A stretch of 64,000 nt of DNA from Symbiodinium natans (Eukaryota > Sar > Dinophyceae > Suessiales > Symbiodiniaceae), in contig CAJNDS010002080.1 in NCBI GenBank assembly GCA_905221605.1, forward strand, positions 731,001-795,000, given 5' to 3'. Below, in pieces: positions 50,613-59,636 of the stretch. The notes beneath the pieces were generated by a model that was not told the DNA's origin, ran no database searches, and saw nothing but the letters and a program-made list of their open reading frames with translations. The position numbers were made by a program, and so were the translations under genes. Numbering within the stretch: position 1 is the stretch's first letter; every line of letters begins with the position of its first letter.

Positions 50613-52228
50613 CCAGTCTTGCAGCTGTAGCGCCGAGGAACCTGCACCATCCGAGGCACGTACTCGGGTAGTGGGCTCAGTGCCACTGTCCCTGGCTTAA
50701 CCACCTCCTGGGATGCTGTAGTCGAGGTTGTCTTCGACAGATTTTGAGCTTGAAGTTCCTGAAGTTGCTTGATTCCCTTTGCCAACATCTCCACCACAGG
50801 GCCTCCAGTAGGACTCGATGGTTCCCGGGGAATCGGGGGAGTAGGTGGCCTAGATCCTCCGCTTAACAACGACCTCAAGAAGCTCGGCGCTTGGGACCCT
50901 TGAGCATCAGTTGACCTCAGATTCCACTCACCCCGGAGATCACCTGTAAGGCCTGGTGGGACTTGATCCGGTTGGCGACTTGGTTCAGTGGGACCTAGAA
51001 CTCCTTGAAGGCCTGATGGAACTTGATCGGGATGGCGACTTGGTTCTGTGGGACCTAGAACTCCTTGAAGACCTGAGGGAACTTGATCGGGATGGCGACT
51101 TGGTTCTGTGGGACCTAGAACTCCTTGAAGACCTGATGGAACTTGATCAGAAGGGCGACTTGGTTCTGTGGGACTAATTCCATACAGCTCCTTCATCGCC
51201 ATCGCTTGCCCCCTTTCAGCTGCCAGCTCTTGCTCCAAACGCTCATTCCTCCGCTCAGCCTCTTGAAGTTTCTGCAACACCTGTCCAAGTTGCCGCTGAA
51301 CTTCAGCCTGAATTGCCTCCTGAGGAAGGCTCGAGGAACTTGGCGTCTCCGGGGAAGTAGGTGGCCTGCTCGGGGGTCGCAAAGTAAAGGTAGGTCCTCC
51401 TGGCAAAGACCTCTGGGACCCCTGGCTTCCGCCAAGGGGACTTGGAAAAAACTCGTTCTGCGGGCCCAGCGACAGGTAGGATCCCAGCCGGGTAACCCAG
51501 CTCGGCATTTCCAATCCAGCCACCCAATGCTGGCCACCATTCTGCAGAAGTCTTGTAGACCTTGGAGTGCTGTAGCCAGTTGCGGTGACCTGCTCTCTCC
51601 TGGCGGTCGGTTCAGCGGGTCCAGCTCCGCCACAGTCATAGTTCGTTCCAAGCCTCTCGGGCCCCGCCTGACTATGCTGCGATGCGGTCTCTCGAACCAC
51701 TGTACCACCAGGACCCCCTTCAGTTGGCGGAGCTCCCTCTCGTCCAGCAAAGGAAACTGTCTCCTCTGTCGCCGAAGTGGAACTCTCCTCTGCCAGCAGA
51801 TTCGTCACTCCCGACCTGGCCCGGGTTGCACCGACTCCGTTCATCGTCGGGTGCTCGGTATTCGGAGCTGCCCCAGCAGCTTGCGCTTGGGCTACCATAA
51901 CCTCTCGTTGCATGGGATCTTCAGGAAGGCCCACTACAGTCCCAACATCAGAATCAGCCATGGCAACGACTCGAATTGGAGAATCCTTTGCAGCAAAGCA
52001 CATGACTGTCTCAGAGTAAAAAGAGGTTTGTACATATCTCTGGTGTCTGATGCTTGTAGAGCTATGCTCATACGAACTGCGAAGTCGTTGTGACATGCGA
52101 CGATGTGGTGCTTCACACACACATGGTGGCTCAAGGGGCTTGTTCCGCAGCCCTTCCCTGAGCAAACAAACGGCCCACGAGGAAGCGGTCGTTGAGATGT
52201 ACCTTGGCGGGGCGAGGGTCTTCTTCAA
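50588..52228 (-). CDS. gag: Gag N-terminal region (546 aa frame, starts in 5' LTR)
   Basis: The frame opens at the LTR boundary and crosses the whole 5' LTR before entering Pro/Ser/Gln-rich sequence. It contains a coiled-coil (about [20 protein letters not shown]) and four 20-residue repeats of the type [20 protein letters not shown]. It ends close to where the capsid-like frame begins, suggesting a frameshift near 50,640. The real start may be one of the Mets just inside or downstream of the LTR. Confidence 0.75.
   Translation of the reverse strand: MKKTLAPPRYISTTASSWAVCLLREGLRNKPLEPPCVCEAPHRRMSQRLRSSYEHSSTSIRHQRYVQTSFYSETVMCFAAKDSPIRVVAMADSDVGTVVGLPEDPMQREVMVAQAQAAGAAPNTEHPTMNGVGATRARSGVTNLLAEESSTSATEETVSFAGREGAPPTEGGPGGTVVRETASQHSQAGPERLGTNYDCGGAGPAEPTARREQVTATGYSTPRSTRLLQNGGQHWVAGLEMPSWVTRLGSYLSLGPQNEFFPSPLGGSQGSQRSLPGGPTFTLRPPSRPPTSPETPSSSSLPQEAIQAEVQRQLGQVLQKLQEAERRNERLEQELAAERGQAMAMKELYGISPTEPSRPSDQVPSGLQGVLGPTEPSRHPDQVPSGLQGVLGPTEPSRHPDQVPSGLQGVLGPTEPSRQPDQVPPGLTGDLRGEWNLRSTDAQGSQAPSFLRSLLSGGSRPPTPPIPREPSSPTGGPVVEMLAKGIKQLQELQAQNLSKTTSTTASQEVVKPGTVALSPLPEYVPRMVQVPRRYSCKTGWKWPRRC
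50952..51175 (-). repeat. 60-bp tandem repeat in gag
   Basis: Units begin at 50,952, 51,012, 51,072 and 51,132 (last partial), each coding for 20 residues with few substitutions. Confidence 0.95.
51903..52227 (-). repeat. 5' LTR, 325 bp
   Basis: Matches the 3' LTR. It is followed internally by GGTTATGGTAGCCC, where a tRNA primer-binding site is expected; I could not confirm the match. Confidence 0.95.
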
Positions 52229-52232
52229 GGGT
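52228..52232. repeat. Target-site duplication AGGGT (right)
   Basis: Pairs with 43,454-43,458; the flanking sequence continues as TTTAGGG repeats. Confidence 0.7.
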
Positions 52233-52259
52233 TTAGGGTTTAGGGTTTAAACCCTAATA

Positions 52260-52366
52260 CTTGGGGATGTTCCCCCTCATACTAACAGTCCCGCATAGGA
52301 GTTATCATAGGGGGGGGTACTCTTTTCCCTATTAAGGAATGTTAGTATGAGGGGGAACATCCCAAC
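52260..52366. mobile_element. MITE-like element, family A copy 4
   Basis: TTGGGGATGTTCCCCCTCAT and ATGAGGGGGAACATCCCAA are inverted termini; it begins about 30 bp from the copia LTR. Confidence 0.85.
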
Positions 52367-52600
52367 CGTTAGGCTTGGTTTAGGGCTTACAGTTTAGGGC
52401 TTGAGTTTGGAACTTAGTTTTACATAGCAGTTTTTGCCAACCGTCCTGCGGCCCTTCAGTGTGGGGTTTAGGGGCTTAGGGTTTCGCGTTTGGGGTCTAG
52501 GGTTTCGGGGTTTAGGGCTTTAGGGGTTTAAGGTTTAGTGGTTTAGTGGTTTAGGGGTTTAGGGGTTTAGGCTCCCACCACATGAAACCCCAACACTTGC

Positions 52601-52644
52601 CTCGTAAAGCAGGGGGCGCTGTCAGAGCCGGTGCTGGAGAAGTC
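52601..52644 (-). CDS. Predicted exon
   Basis: Acceptor TAGTGCAG and GC donor GCAAGT; reads DFSSTGSDSAPCFT plus two bases, or TSPAPALTAPPALR in the frame that fits 52,825. Confidence 0.6.
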
Positions 52645-52656
52645 CTGCACTAGACG

Positions 52657-52760
52657 TGGTCCCTGAGTATGGGCCCTTAAAAGGGCACCCCTTATATACC
52701 CCTTAAAAACCTTATAAGGGCCCATACTTCAGAACACTTTAAGGAGGTAAGGGACCATAT
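52657..52760. mobile_element. MITE-like element, family H copy 2
   Basis: TGGTCCCTGAGTATGGGCCC at the left; AAGGGCCCATACTTCAG inside and AAGGGACCATATTA at the right form nested inverted matches. Confidence 0.6.
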
Positions 52761-52824
52761 TAAGCACCCATGTAACTACCCTTAGATGCACCCTAAGCCC
52801 CAGGCCCTATAAGCCCTACATCAC

Positions 52825-52867
52825 AAGCTCTTGAGTCCAGCAAAGTCCCACTTATTCTTCCCTGATG
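52825..52867 (-). CDS. Predicted exon
   Basis: Acceptor CGTTACAG and GT donor GTGATG; two split bases, SGKNKWDFAGLKS, two split bases. Other frames close. Confidence 0.6.
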
Positions 52868-53096
52868 CTGTAACGATGGGGGATTGAAGCTTGGTGAAAA
52901 TCAAACCTAAACACTTAGCCCTAAACCCTAACCCAAAACCCTGAAGCCAGCTAGGGGCTCAGGGCTTAGGACCTCATTGTCTTTAGATGTTCTGGACTTC
53001 CCCACTGATTCCCCACGTCGTACCAGGAGCCCAACTCAGATTGAGGACGTAAGAAATAGATCCCGGGGTCTAAGGAACGCAAATGCAGTAGTTTAA

Positions 53097-53239
53097 TATA
53101 GGGGCCTTAATAATTAGAACAGTTATTATTTTTTTTTTTTTTTTTGGGGGGGGGGGGGGGGGGCGGGTGATTGCAGCAATTATTTTTGTAAAGGGACCGG
53201 AAGGGAACACTATTGGTAATTATTCCGACCCCTATAGTA
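53097..53239. mobile_element. MITE-like element, family C copy
   Basis: TATAGGGGCC start and TTATTCCGACCCCTATA end; the loop has a poly-T/poly-G tract. Confidence 0.75.
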
Positions 53240-53425
53240 GGGGTTCAGGGATTCAGGGTCTTAAGGAGTAGGTCTGTGGGGTTCAACTCAAATCCCTAAA
53301 CCCCAAACCCCAAACCCTAAACCCTAAACCGAGGGCTTTCGGCTCGAACGGGTGTAGGATGTTATGGTTGTCGGGCTGTTGAGGGTTTAGGGTTTAGGGT
53401 TTCGGGTTTAGGATAACAGGTATTA

Positions 53426-53529
53426 GGTTGGGATGTTTCCCCTCATACGAACAGTCCTTCATGGGGATTAGAGTACCCCCGTATTGCAACCCCCAAAAGA
53501 CTGTTAGTACAAGAGGGAACGTCCCAACC
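53426..53529. mobile_element. MITE-like element, family A copy 5
   Basis: GGTTGGGATGTTTCCCCTCA and the inverted AGAGGGAACGTCCCAACC; the inner ends ACAGTCCTTCATGG and AGACTGTTAGTA are partly inverted. Confidence 0.8.
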
Positions 53530-53606
53530 CTAAATCCTAAACCCTAAACCCTAAACCCTAAACCCAAGGTATTTGGGCTTACGGTTGAGGAGTCCCAAGG
53601 CCCAGC

Positions 53607-53642
53607 CTGCCGATGCCCTCTGCGCAGGCGGAAGCCACGTCC
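53607..53642 (-). CDS. Predicted exon
   Basis: Acceptor GCACCCAG and GC donor GCTGGG; reads DVASACAEGIG (phase 1) or GRGFRLRRGHRQ (phase 0). Confidence 0.55.
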
Positions 53643-53726
53643 CTGGGTGCACCTCAAAGGTTTAGGGTTTAGGGTTTAGGGATTAGGGTTCGAAGGTTTA
53701 GGGTTTCGGGTTTTCGGGCATAGGGC

Positions 53727-53762
53727 TTTGGTTCTGAAATCGCGTGTAGAAGCTCTCGAGCG
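53727..53762 (-). CDS. Predicted exon, helical
   Basis: Acceptor CCGCTGAG and GC donor GCCCTA; one split base, ARELLHAISEP, two split bases. Confidence 0.5.
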
Positions 53763-53972
53763 CTCAGCGGGGAGCTCAAGGGGTTTTGGATTCAAGTTTA
53801 GGTGCTTTTTGTGATGAGAGCTTTGAAGGTTCAAGGAGCCTACAAGGGTTTGGGCTTCTAGAGCCTTTGAAGTTTGAGTGTTCTTGTAGTTTGCGGGGCG
53901 AAGTTATGAGTTTGGGGGTTTACAACGAAACCCTAAACCCTAAACCCTTAACCCGGGTGAGGGTTTCTGCGC

Positions 53973-54019
53973 CTTGCAAGGAGACCTCCTTCTCCAACTC
54001 CTCCCTTGCAGCCACGCGC
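53973..54019 (-). CDS. Predicted exon, coiled-coil
   Basis: Acceptor CCCATCAG and GC donor GCGCAG; one split base, RVAAREELEKEVSLQ, one split base. Confidence 0.85.
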
Positions 54020-54059
54020 CTGATGGGACTCCATCCGATCCGAAGCCCTGAATCCTGAC

Positions 54060-54560
54060 TTTAGGGTTTAGGGCTAGGTTTAGGGTTTAGGGTCTGGCGT
54101 TTGGGGTTTGGGGTTTAGGGTTTAGGGTTTAGGGTTTAGGGTTTAGGCCTTAGGCTTGCAATCTCTAAGCCTGATACCCTAACTAAACATTCAGTCCTGT
54201 GAGGCAATGCACAAGCGCTGCCCTACCCTTGCGGTTGGGGCTGAGGGTGTTACAGGGTTTAGGGATTAGGGTTTAGGGCTTAGGGTTTAGGGTTTAGGGT
54301 TTATGGGGTTTAGGACCGGAACTCCTAAGCCCGGGCCCTGTAAACCCTATCTCCACACCTACACGCTACCTCCCTACAAGGTTCAGGCTTTTGGGGTCAC
54401 GGATCGTCTGGAGGGTTTAGAGTTTAGAGGCTTTCGGGTTGCTTTTGTTCTTTTTTGTCTCTTAGGCTTAAGGTTTTCCATGATGTTGCGGTTCACGGTT
54501 CACGTTCCGGGGGCCTAAACAGACGCTAAGTCGACATCCTACAGCAGACCTGTAGCCCTG
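54060..54560. other. Repeat-rich stretch, no supported gene
   Basis: TTTAGGG arrays with short unique patches. A plus-strand frame crosses 54,303-54,518 but lacks domain content. Confidence 0.5.
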
Positions 54561-54998
54561 AATTAGGGTTTGGGGTTTAGGTTTAGGGTGTAGGGTTTAG
54601 GAAACCAAAACCCCTGAAACCTGGCACCCTAAGAAGCGCAAAGCTACAAATCATCCCCCTGCCCCCCCTAAATCCCCTGATCCCTATCCCTACAAGCCCT
54701 ATAATCACCTGAGCACCGAAACCCTCAATCCCCTGAACCGCCCAAACGCCCAAAACACCAATTAAACCCTGAAGCCCCTTTAAGCCCTTTAAACTCCTTA
54801 AACCCATGTAAACCCTTAAACCCTTGTAAGCCCTTGTAAACTCTTTTAATCACCTCTATAGACTCTTGTAAAACCCATTTAAACCCCTAGCAAACACCCT
54901 CAACCCTAAACACTAAACCCCAAATGCTGCTTCTCAACTGAGGCTCTCTCCCCCCCCCCCCCCCACCCCCCCCCCCAAAAAAAAAAAAAAAAAAAGGC

Positions 54999-55041
54999 CT
55001 GCACGCAAGCCACTGCTGCGGTCCGACTAGGCGGAAGGCGT
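54999..55041 (-). CDS. Predicted exon
   Basis: Acceptor CCAGCAG and GC donor GCCTTT; two split bases, AFRLVGPQQWLAC, two split bases; AG+G fits 53,973. Confidence 0.6.
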
Positions 55042-55326
55042 CTGCTGGGAGACCCTGGGATGAGTAGACTAGGGATTTAGGGTTTGGGGTTTCGGGTTCA
55101 TGGGTATACTTTTCGGGTTTAGGTTTAGGGTTAGAAGTTTCAGGGCCTTTGTTTCGGGTTTGGGGGGTTTAGGCTAAGATAGGCTAAGGGTGTAGGAATC
55201 AAGATATTAAGGGTTTAGGAAGTACGTGTTTAAGGCTCAGGGTCTACGAACTCCCCAAGGGTTTTAGGAAGTAGTGTGACAACACTCAGCAATACACTTT
55301 CCGGAACGGAGAAAACGGCGCCATGC

Positions 55327-55363
55327 TTCTGCTCCCTCTCTTGGACGCAATTCGTGCAGTCGC
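55327..55363 (-). CDS. Predicted exon, Cys-x2-Cys
   Basis: Acceptor GCACCCAG and GC donor GCATGG; two split bases, DCTNCVQEREQ, two split bases. Confidence 0.65.
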
Positions 55364-55383
55364 CTGGGTGCGGGCGTGGCGAT

Positions 55384-55540
55384 TATAGGGGTCGGAATAA
55401 TTACTAATCGTATTCCCTTAAGGTCCCTATATAATTACACTAGAATAACCCCCCCCCCCCCCCCCACCCCCCAAAAAAAAAAAAACTATTCTAACCCTAA
55501 ACCCTAAACCCTAAACACTGCTGCTCCGACCCCTATATTA
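55384..55540. mobile_element. MITE-like element, family C copy with telomere insert
   Basis: TATAGGGGTCGGAATAATTA at the left, CCGACCCCTATATTA at the right. The loop has poly-C/A and, at about 55,493-55,515, three CCCTAAA heptamers not present in the other copies. Confidence 0.85.
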
Positions 55541-55552
55541 CACTGCGCGCAC

Positions 55553-55591
55553 GGCCCGGACCATGGTGGCTTTTCCTCGAGGCATGCTCGC
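55553..55591 (-). CDS. Predicted exon, basic
   Basis: Acceptor CCAACAAG and GT donor GTGCGC; reads ASMPRGKATMVRA, phase 0 in and out. Confidence 0.6.
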
Positions 55592-55628
55592 CTTGTTGGA
55601 CCTCTAGGCCACCAGTTACGATTCTGAA

Positions 55629-55744
55629 CCCCTAAGGATCCATGCACCCAAATAGTATATACTTGGGCCTTTCAGGGGTTCCTATAAAGTAGCTTTAGGG
55701 CCCAAGGATACGGATATACTATATAGGTGGATGGATCCTTAGGG
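55629..55744. mobile_element. MITE-like fold-back element, family F
   Basis: CCCCTAAGGATCCATGCACC and GGTGGATGGATCCTTAGGGG are nearly perfect inverted termini; inner TAGTATATAC and GATATACTATATAG also pair. Confidence 0.85.
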
Positions 55745-55800
55745 GAATTACATCCGGTCTACAGAGCGGCTGTGAATAGAAATTTTGACTCATCCCGTAC

Positions 55801-55839
55801 CTGCAAGCTTCGATGTTTCGTGTGGAGAGAAGCCGTGAT
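55801..55839 (-). CDS. Predicted exon
   Basis: Acceptor ATTCCGAG and donor GTACGG; reads ITASLHTKHRSLQ, phase 0 in and out. Confidence 0.65.
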
Positions 55840-55877
55840 CTCGGAATGCTCCCAGGAAGCGTGGTTCTTAAAGTGTC

Positions 55878-55923
55878 CTGGGTGAACTCCTCGGGTGCTC
55901 TGGGACTTCTCTCAAGGGATGTT
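55878..55923 (-). CDS. Predicted exon
   Basis: Acceptor TCTGGAAG and GA donor GACACT; one split base, then TSLERSPRAPEEFTQ. Confidence 0.45.
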
Positions 55924-56055
55924 CTTCCAGAGAGCCGAAGCCGAAAACCCCTTAATTGAGGAATATACCTTAAACTAGAACGGGATCCTTAGTATGATTC
56001 AAGGGGGTTTAGGGTTTAGGGTTTAGTTCCTTAAGGGATATTGGGCTCTTTGGGC

Positions 56056-56113
56056 TTCGAGTGCCAATGGGATGTTTTTTTCGGGATCGCTTGGAGTGGT
56101 CTCGGCGTATTTT
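56056..56113 (-). CDS. Predicted exon
   Basis: Acceptor AACCAGCCAG and GC donor GCCCAA; one split base, then KYAETTPSDPEKNIPLALE. Adjacent to MITE family B copy 2, whose terminus supplies the AG region. Confidence 0.5.
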
Positions 56114-56117
56114 CTGG

Positions 56118-56220
56118 CTGGTTCTTACTGGGGAACGAGGAAATTGGGGCCCTATACTATCCCTTCAATTCAAGAGTATATATAGGGCCCTAATTCCCTC
56201 ATCCCCTACTAAGAACCAGG
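56118..56220. mobile_element. MITE-like element, family B copy 2
   Basis: CTGGTTCTTACTGGGGAACG and the inverted CCCCTACTAAGAACCAG, with GGGGCCCTATA and TATAGGGCCC arms. Confidence 0.85.
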
Positions 56221-56255
56221 GGGGTTTGCCGTGTTTTGGATGTGCTCGTGGAGAC

Positions 56256-56309
56256 CATTGGAGTGTTCTTTCGTGTCCCCCTGGTTTCTCACTGTTTTGG
56301 GTAGGTTTG
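56256..56309 (-). CDS. Predicted exon
   Basis: Acceptor TTTCTGCACGCAG and GT donor GTCTCC; two split bases, NLPKTVRNQGDTKEHSN, one split base. A shorter exon ending at an internal GTGAGA is possible. Confidence 0.5.
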
Positions 56310-56440
56310 CTGCGTGCAGAAACCAAGACGATGTTAACGCCTATCTACCTATCTGTAACTATCAACAGTATCTAGGTCTAGGAATATTTCTACAATTATG
56401 TGCATGAAATGCGTACATCTACCTTATTTCGATGTCGTAC

Positions 56441-56494
56441 CATAGTCCTGATGCTATCAGCCGTAGCCGCCATACCAGTAGCAACCAGTTGCCG
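56441..56494 (-). CDS. Predicted exon, 18 codons
   Basis: Acceptor CATGAAG and donor GTACGA; reads RQLVATGMAATADSIRTM, phase 0 in and out. Confidence 0.8.
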
Positions 56495-56656
56495 CTTCAT
56501 GTGACCCTAAACCCTACACCCTCATCCTAAGCCATAGCCCTAAACCCTGAACCCTGAACCCTGACCCTAAACGCTAACCCTAAACCCTAAACCCTAAACC
56601 CTAAACCCTGAACCCTAAACCCTCAACCCTCAACCCTAAACCCAAACCCTGCCCGC

Positions 56657-56725
56657 CTGCACGCGCTTGCACTGTGCAGTGATCAGCAGCGCGGCGCGCT
56701 CGGCCACGTCGAGGAGATCGCGCAC
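56657..56725 (-). CDS. Predicted exon, helical, 23 codons
   Basis: Acceptor TAGTTCAG and GC donor GCGGGC; reads VRDLLDVAERAALLITAQCK then RVQ, phase 0 in and out. Confidence 0.9.
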
Positions 56726-57014
56726 CTGAACTAGAGTCTAGGGCTTAGGGCTTAGGGTTTAGGGCTTAGGGTTTAGGGCTTGGGGGAAGAGGACACAGTT
56801 CTGGCTTCGAGGGTTTATGGTAAGGGCTTCATTATAGGGGTTGAGATATTTATGGTTGAGGGGCTAAAAGGGATTTTAGGGTTTGGGGTTTGGGGTTTAG
56901 GGTTTAGGGTTAAGGGTTTAGGGTTTAGGGCTTAGGGTTTAGGGTTTAGGGTTTAGGGTTTAGGGTTTAGGGTTTAGGGTTTAGGGTTTAGGGTTTAGGG
57001 GTTAAACCCTAAAC

Positions 57015-57041
57015 ATGGATGAGCTGCGCTTCGTGGGTGCG
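57015..57041 (-). CDS. Predicted micro-exon
   Basis: Acceptor TTGTTTAG; the GT donor is the telomere repeat itself (GTTTAGGG). Reads RTHEAQLIH, phase 0 in and out. Confidence 0.7.
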
Positions 57042-57086
57042 CTAAACAACTCAACTCGGCCTTCGCCGAGAAATAAAACTGAACAC

Positions 57087-57192
57087 ATGGGGGTTTCCCA
57101 ACATAGGGCTACCCTCTTGGGGGGTTCCTATAATCAGGATTGTACTATTTGGGGGTATATCAAGGGTACCCCCATTTGGGGGAAATGCCCAT
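57087..57192. mobile_element. MITE-like element, family E copy 2
   Basis: ATGGGGGTTTCCCAACATAG at the left and GGGGGAAATGCCCAT at the right; shares its ends with 27,148-27,247. Confidence 0.7.
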
Positions 57193-57494
57193 AAACCCCC
57201 CAAAGCCCTAAACCCCTCAGACGCCTTCAACTGTGCACAGGGCTCGAAATTTAACATGAGCCCCCGAAACCGGTAGTAGACCCAACACACACCCTGAACA
57301 CCCAAGGACCTAAGCCCCCAACAGCAATACTACTTCTACTCTTTTGCAGGGACCTTGTGTTCCCAAACCTTAACCCTCTACGCCCCAAGCTAAAGCAGTA
57401 AAGCAAAAACCCTAAACCCTAAACCCTAAACCCTAAACCCTAAACCCTAAACCCTAAACCCAGGGCAAGAAAGCGGCTCCCCAAACTTCCCAGC

Positions 57495-57527
57495 CTCGGA
57501 ATAGCCGGTGCCCGGTCGCTCCGGCAC
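57495..57527 (-). CDS. Predicted exon
   Basis: Acceptor GTTCCAG and GC donor GCTGGG; reads VPERPGTGYSE, phase 0 in and out; the frame stays open to AGKFGEPLSC. Confidence 0.7.
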
Positions 57528-57591
57528 CTGGAACTTGGAGTTTGGTGTTTGTTTTTTGGTTTCGGGGTTTGGGCCCTGAACCCGAAACCCT

Positions 57592-57715
57592 AAACTCCCT
57601 AAACTCCCTAAACTCCCTAAGCTCCCTAAGCTCCCTAAGCTCCCTAAACTCCCTAAACTCCCTAAACTCCCTAAGCTCCCGAAGCTCCCTAAATTCCCAA
57701 AGCTCCCTAACCCCT
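57592..57715. repeat. Nonamer variant array (CTCCCTAAA/G)
   Basis: About 13 CTCCCTAAA or CTCCCTAAG units, a lengthened form of the heptamer. Confidence 0.9.
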
Positions 57716-58086
57716 AAACTCCCGAACCAAAACCCCTAGACCAAAAACCCTAAACCCCTAAACCCCTAAACCCTTAAACCCTTAAAACCTTAAACCCTTA
57801 AACCCTAAAACCCTAGAACCCTAAAACCCTTATACCCTAAACCCTTGGGGTTTAACGCTTTCAGTGTTGCGGCTCTGGGAGTTTGGGCCGAGCATCGAGG
57901 GGGGCTTCCATCATGGGCGCTAAGGTTGTGCCCTCGGGTTTTGGGGATCCTTTTAACAGATCCTCTAAGGGAGATTATAAGGGCCATAGTAGGAGTATGT
58001 TCAGGGAACCTCTCACCCTAAACCCTAAACCCTAAACCCTAAACCCTAAACCCTAAACCTTAAATAGGGCTTTCAGGCTTCAGAGC

Positions 58087-58110
58087 CTGCGCTGTGGAAC
58101 CCAACAGCCT
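58087..58110 (-). CDS. Predicted micro-exon
   Basis: Acceptor CAACTCAAG and GC donor GCTCTG; reads RLLGSTAQ, phase 0 in and out. Confidence 0.5.
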
Positions 58111-58521
58111 CTTGAGTTGAAAGCTCTACACATCTGCGGTCCTAAGCCCAGTAAGCCCTTAGGGTTTAGGGTTTAGGGTTTAGGGTTCAGGGTTCAGGGT
58201 TTAGGGTTTAGGGTTCAGGGTTTAGTTTTTAAACTCTAAAGTCCTAAACCCTCCTTGAAGTTGGAGGCGCCTGAGGGCCAAGACACAGGGGGCCTAAAGA
58301 AGTAGGATGGCCCTTAAGGCGCCTCGGCAAATACTCCTAAAGAAAATCCTCTTATATAAGCCCAATAAGGGCAACGATAAAGTGTCGCAAGCAAAGCCCT
58401 GAAACAAAAAAAAAAACAAGATATTTGTGATAGGGTTTAGGGTTTAGGGTTTGGGGTTTAGGGTTTAGGGGTTAGGGTTTAGGGTTTAGGGTTTAGGGTT
58501 TAGGGTTTAGGAGTTGTGGGC

Positions 58522-58587
58522 TTCCTTTTCTGTGCTTTGGCGACGATGGCCCTTTTGCTCGGTCACTTCGGGTTCGACGACTTGTGG
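58522..58587 (-). CDS. Predicted exon, charged, 22 codons
   Basis: Acceptor GAAGCAG and GC donor GCCCAC; begins PQVVEPEVTEQKGHRRQSTE, phase 0 in and out. Confidence 0.65.
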
Positions 58588-58688
58588 CTGCTTCAACCGT
58601 CAGCCCCTGAGCTTTGGCCCAAGACCTTAAACCCTAAACCCTAAACCCTAAACCCTGAAGCCTGAACCCTGAACCCTAAACCCTAAAC

Positions 58689-58787
58689 CCAACGCAGGTC
58701 CGTTGAAGCCCCGCTGGGACGGGTGCGGTGCACAGGAGGAAGGGCTTGCAGTTTCCTCCAAGCAGCGGCAAGAGAGCCTCCAGGGAG
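58689..58787 (-). CDS. Predicted exon, 33 codons
   Basis: Acceptor CTGCAAG; GT donor in a telomere repeat. Begins LPGGSLAAAWRKLQALPPVH, phase 0 in and out; a GC donor after KLQ or a second open frame are alternatives. Confidence 0.65.
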
Positions 58788-58947
58788 CTTGCAGACAATT
58801 GTTGGGGAAGGGATTATTAGGAGTTCAGGGTTGAGGGGGTTCGCATTTAGGGCGGTTGAAGCCCTAAACCCTAAACCCTAAACCCTAAACCCTAAACCCT
58901 AAACTCTAAACCCTAAACCCTAAACCTTGAAGGGCACGCCGGCACGC

Positions 58948-59021
58948 CTGTGGCAGCCCCCCCGAAGTCTCGGGCTCGGCCCCCGAGGAAAGGCTCCGAA
59001 GCAGTCGCTGGAGAGCCTCCG
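58948..59021 (-). CDS. Predicted exon, 24 codons
   Basis: Acceptor CGGACAAG and GC donor GCGTGC; two split bases, then EALQRLLRSLSSGAEPETSG and GLPQ. Confidence 0.75.
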
Positions 59022-59451
59022 CTTGTCCGAGTGTAAAGGTTCGACTTAGGGTTTAGGGTTTAGGGTTTAGGGTTTAGGGTTTAGGGTTTAGGGTTAAGGG
59101 TTTAGGGTTTAAGGGGGCTTATCCGCTATTTCTAAGGCTTGAGGTTTTGCAGTTCAGGGTCTAGGGTTTGAGTTGTTGGGAGTACTGGTTCGGGCTTCTG
59201 GTTTAGGGTTTAGGGTTTAGGGTTCAGGGTCCAGGGTTTAGGGTTGAGGAATGTAGGATTTAGGGATCAGGTCTTTCTAAAGGCTGCTATCGGGGATTTG
59301 AGGGGTCAGGGTTTAGGGTCTAGGGCGTTTGCATTTCTATGTTTATGTAACCTTTCACAGCATCCGCGCCATATTACAGCAAGCCCTAAACCTGAATTTC
59401 TAAAAGAACCCTAAACCCTAAACCCTGAACCCTAAACCCTAAACAACCCTA

Positions 59452-59550
59452 ACAACCCTAACAACCCTAACAACCCAAACAACCCAAACAACCCTAACAA
59501 CCCTAACAACCCTAACAACCCTAACAACCCTAACAACCCTAACAACCCTA
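59452..59550. repeat. Nonamer variant array (CAACCCTAA)
   Basis: About 11 CAACCCTAA units (some CAACCCAAA) flanked by CCCTAAA heptamers. Confidence 0.95.
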
Positions 59551-59588
59551 AACCCCAAACCCTAAACTCTAAACCGTGTGTGAGACAC

Positions 59589-59636
59589 TTCGAGCCTAGC
59601 AGCTCCGCTCCGAAACCACTCCTCAACCGTTGCTTT
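59589..59636 (-). CDS. Predicted exon, 16 codons
   Basis: Acceptor TCTTGAAG and GT donor GTGTCT; reads KATVEEWFRSGAARLE, phase 0 in and out. Confidence 0.85.

Larger units (their letters stand above)
43459..52227 (-). mobile_element. Ty1/copia LTR retrotransposon, 8.77 kb
   Basis: Element on the minus strand: LTR, Gag, protease, a methyltransferase-like region, integrase, reverse transcriptase, RNase H, C-terminal tail, polypurine tract, LTR. The order integrase before reverse transcriptase is diagnostic of copia. LTRs appear identical, so insertion is recent. Gag and Pol are split over three frames and Pol has one internal TGA. It has landed in a TTTAGGG array between exons 43,340 and 52,601. 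Confidence 0.95.

Noticed and set aside
43490-52134. Plus-strand frames inside the copia element, including about 316 codons at 51,143-52,093
   Set aside because: Antisense shadows of gag and pol; no domain content, and they include LTR and tandem-repeat sequence.
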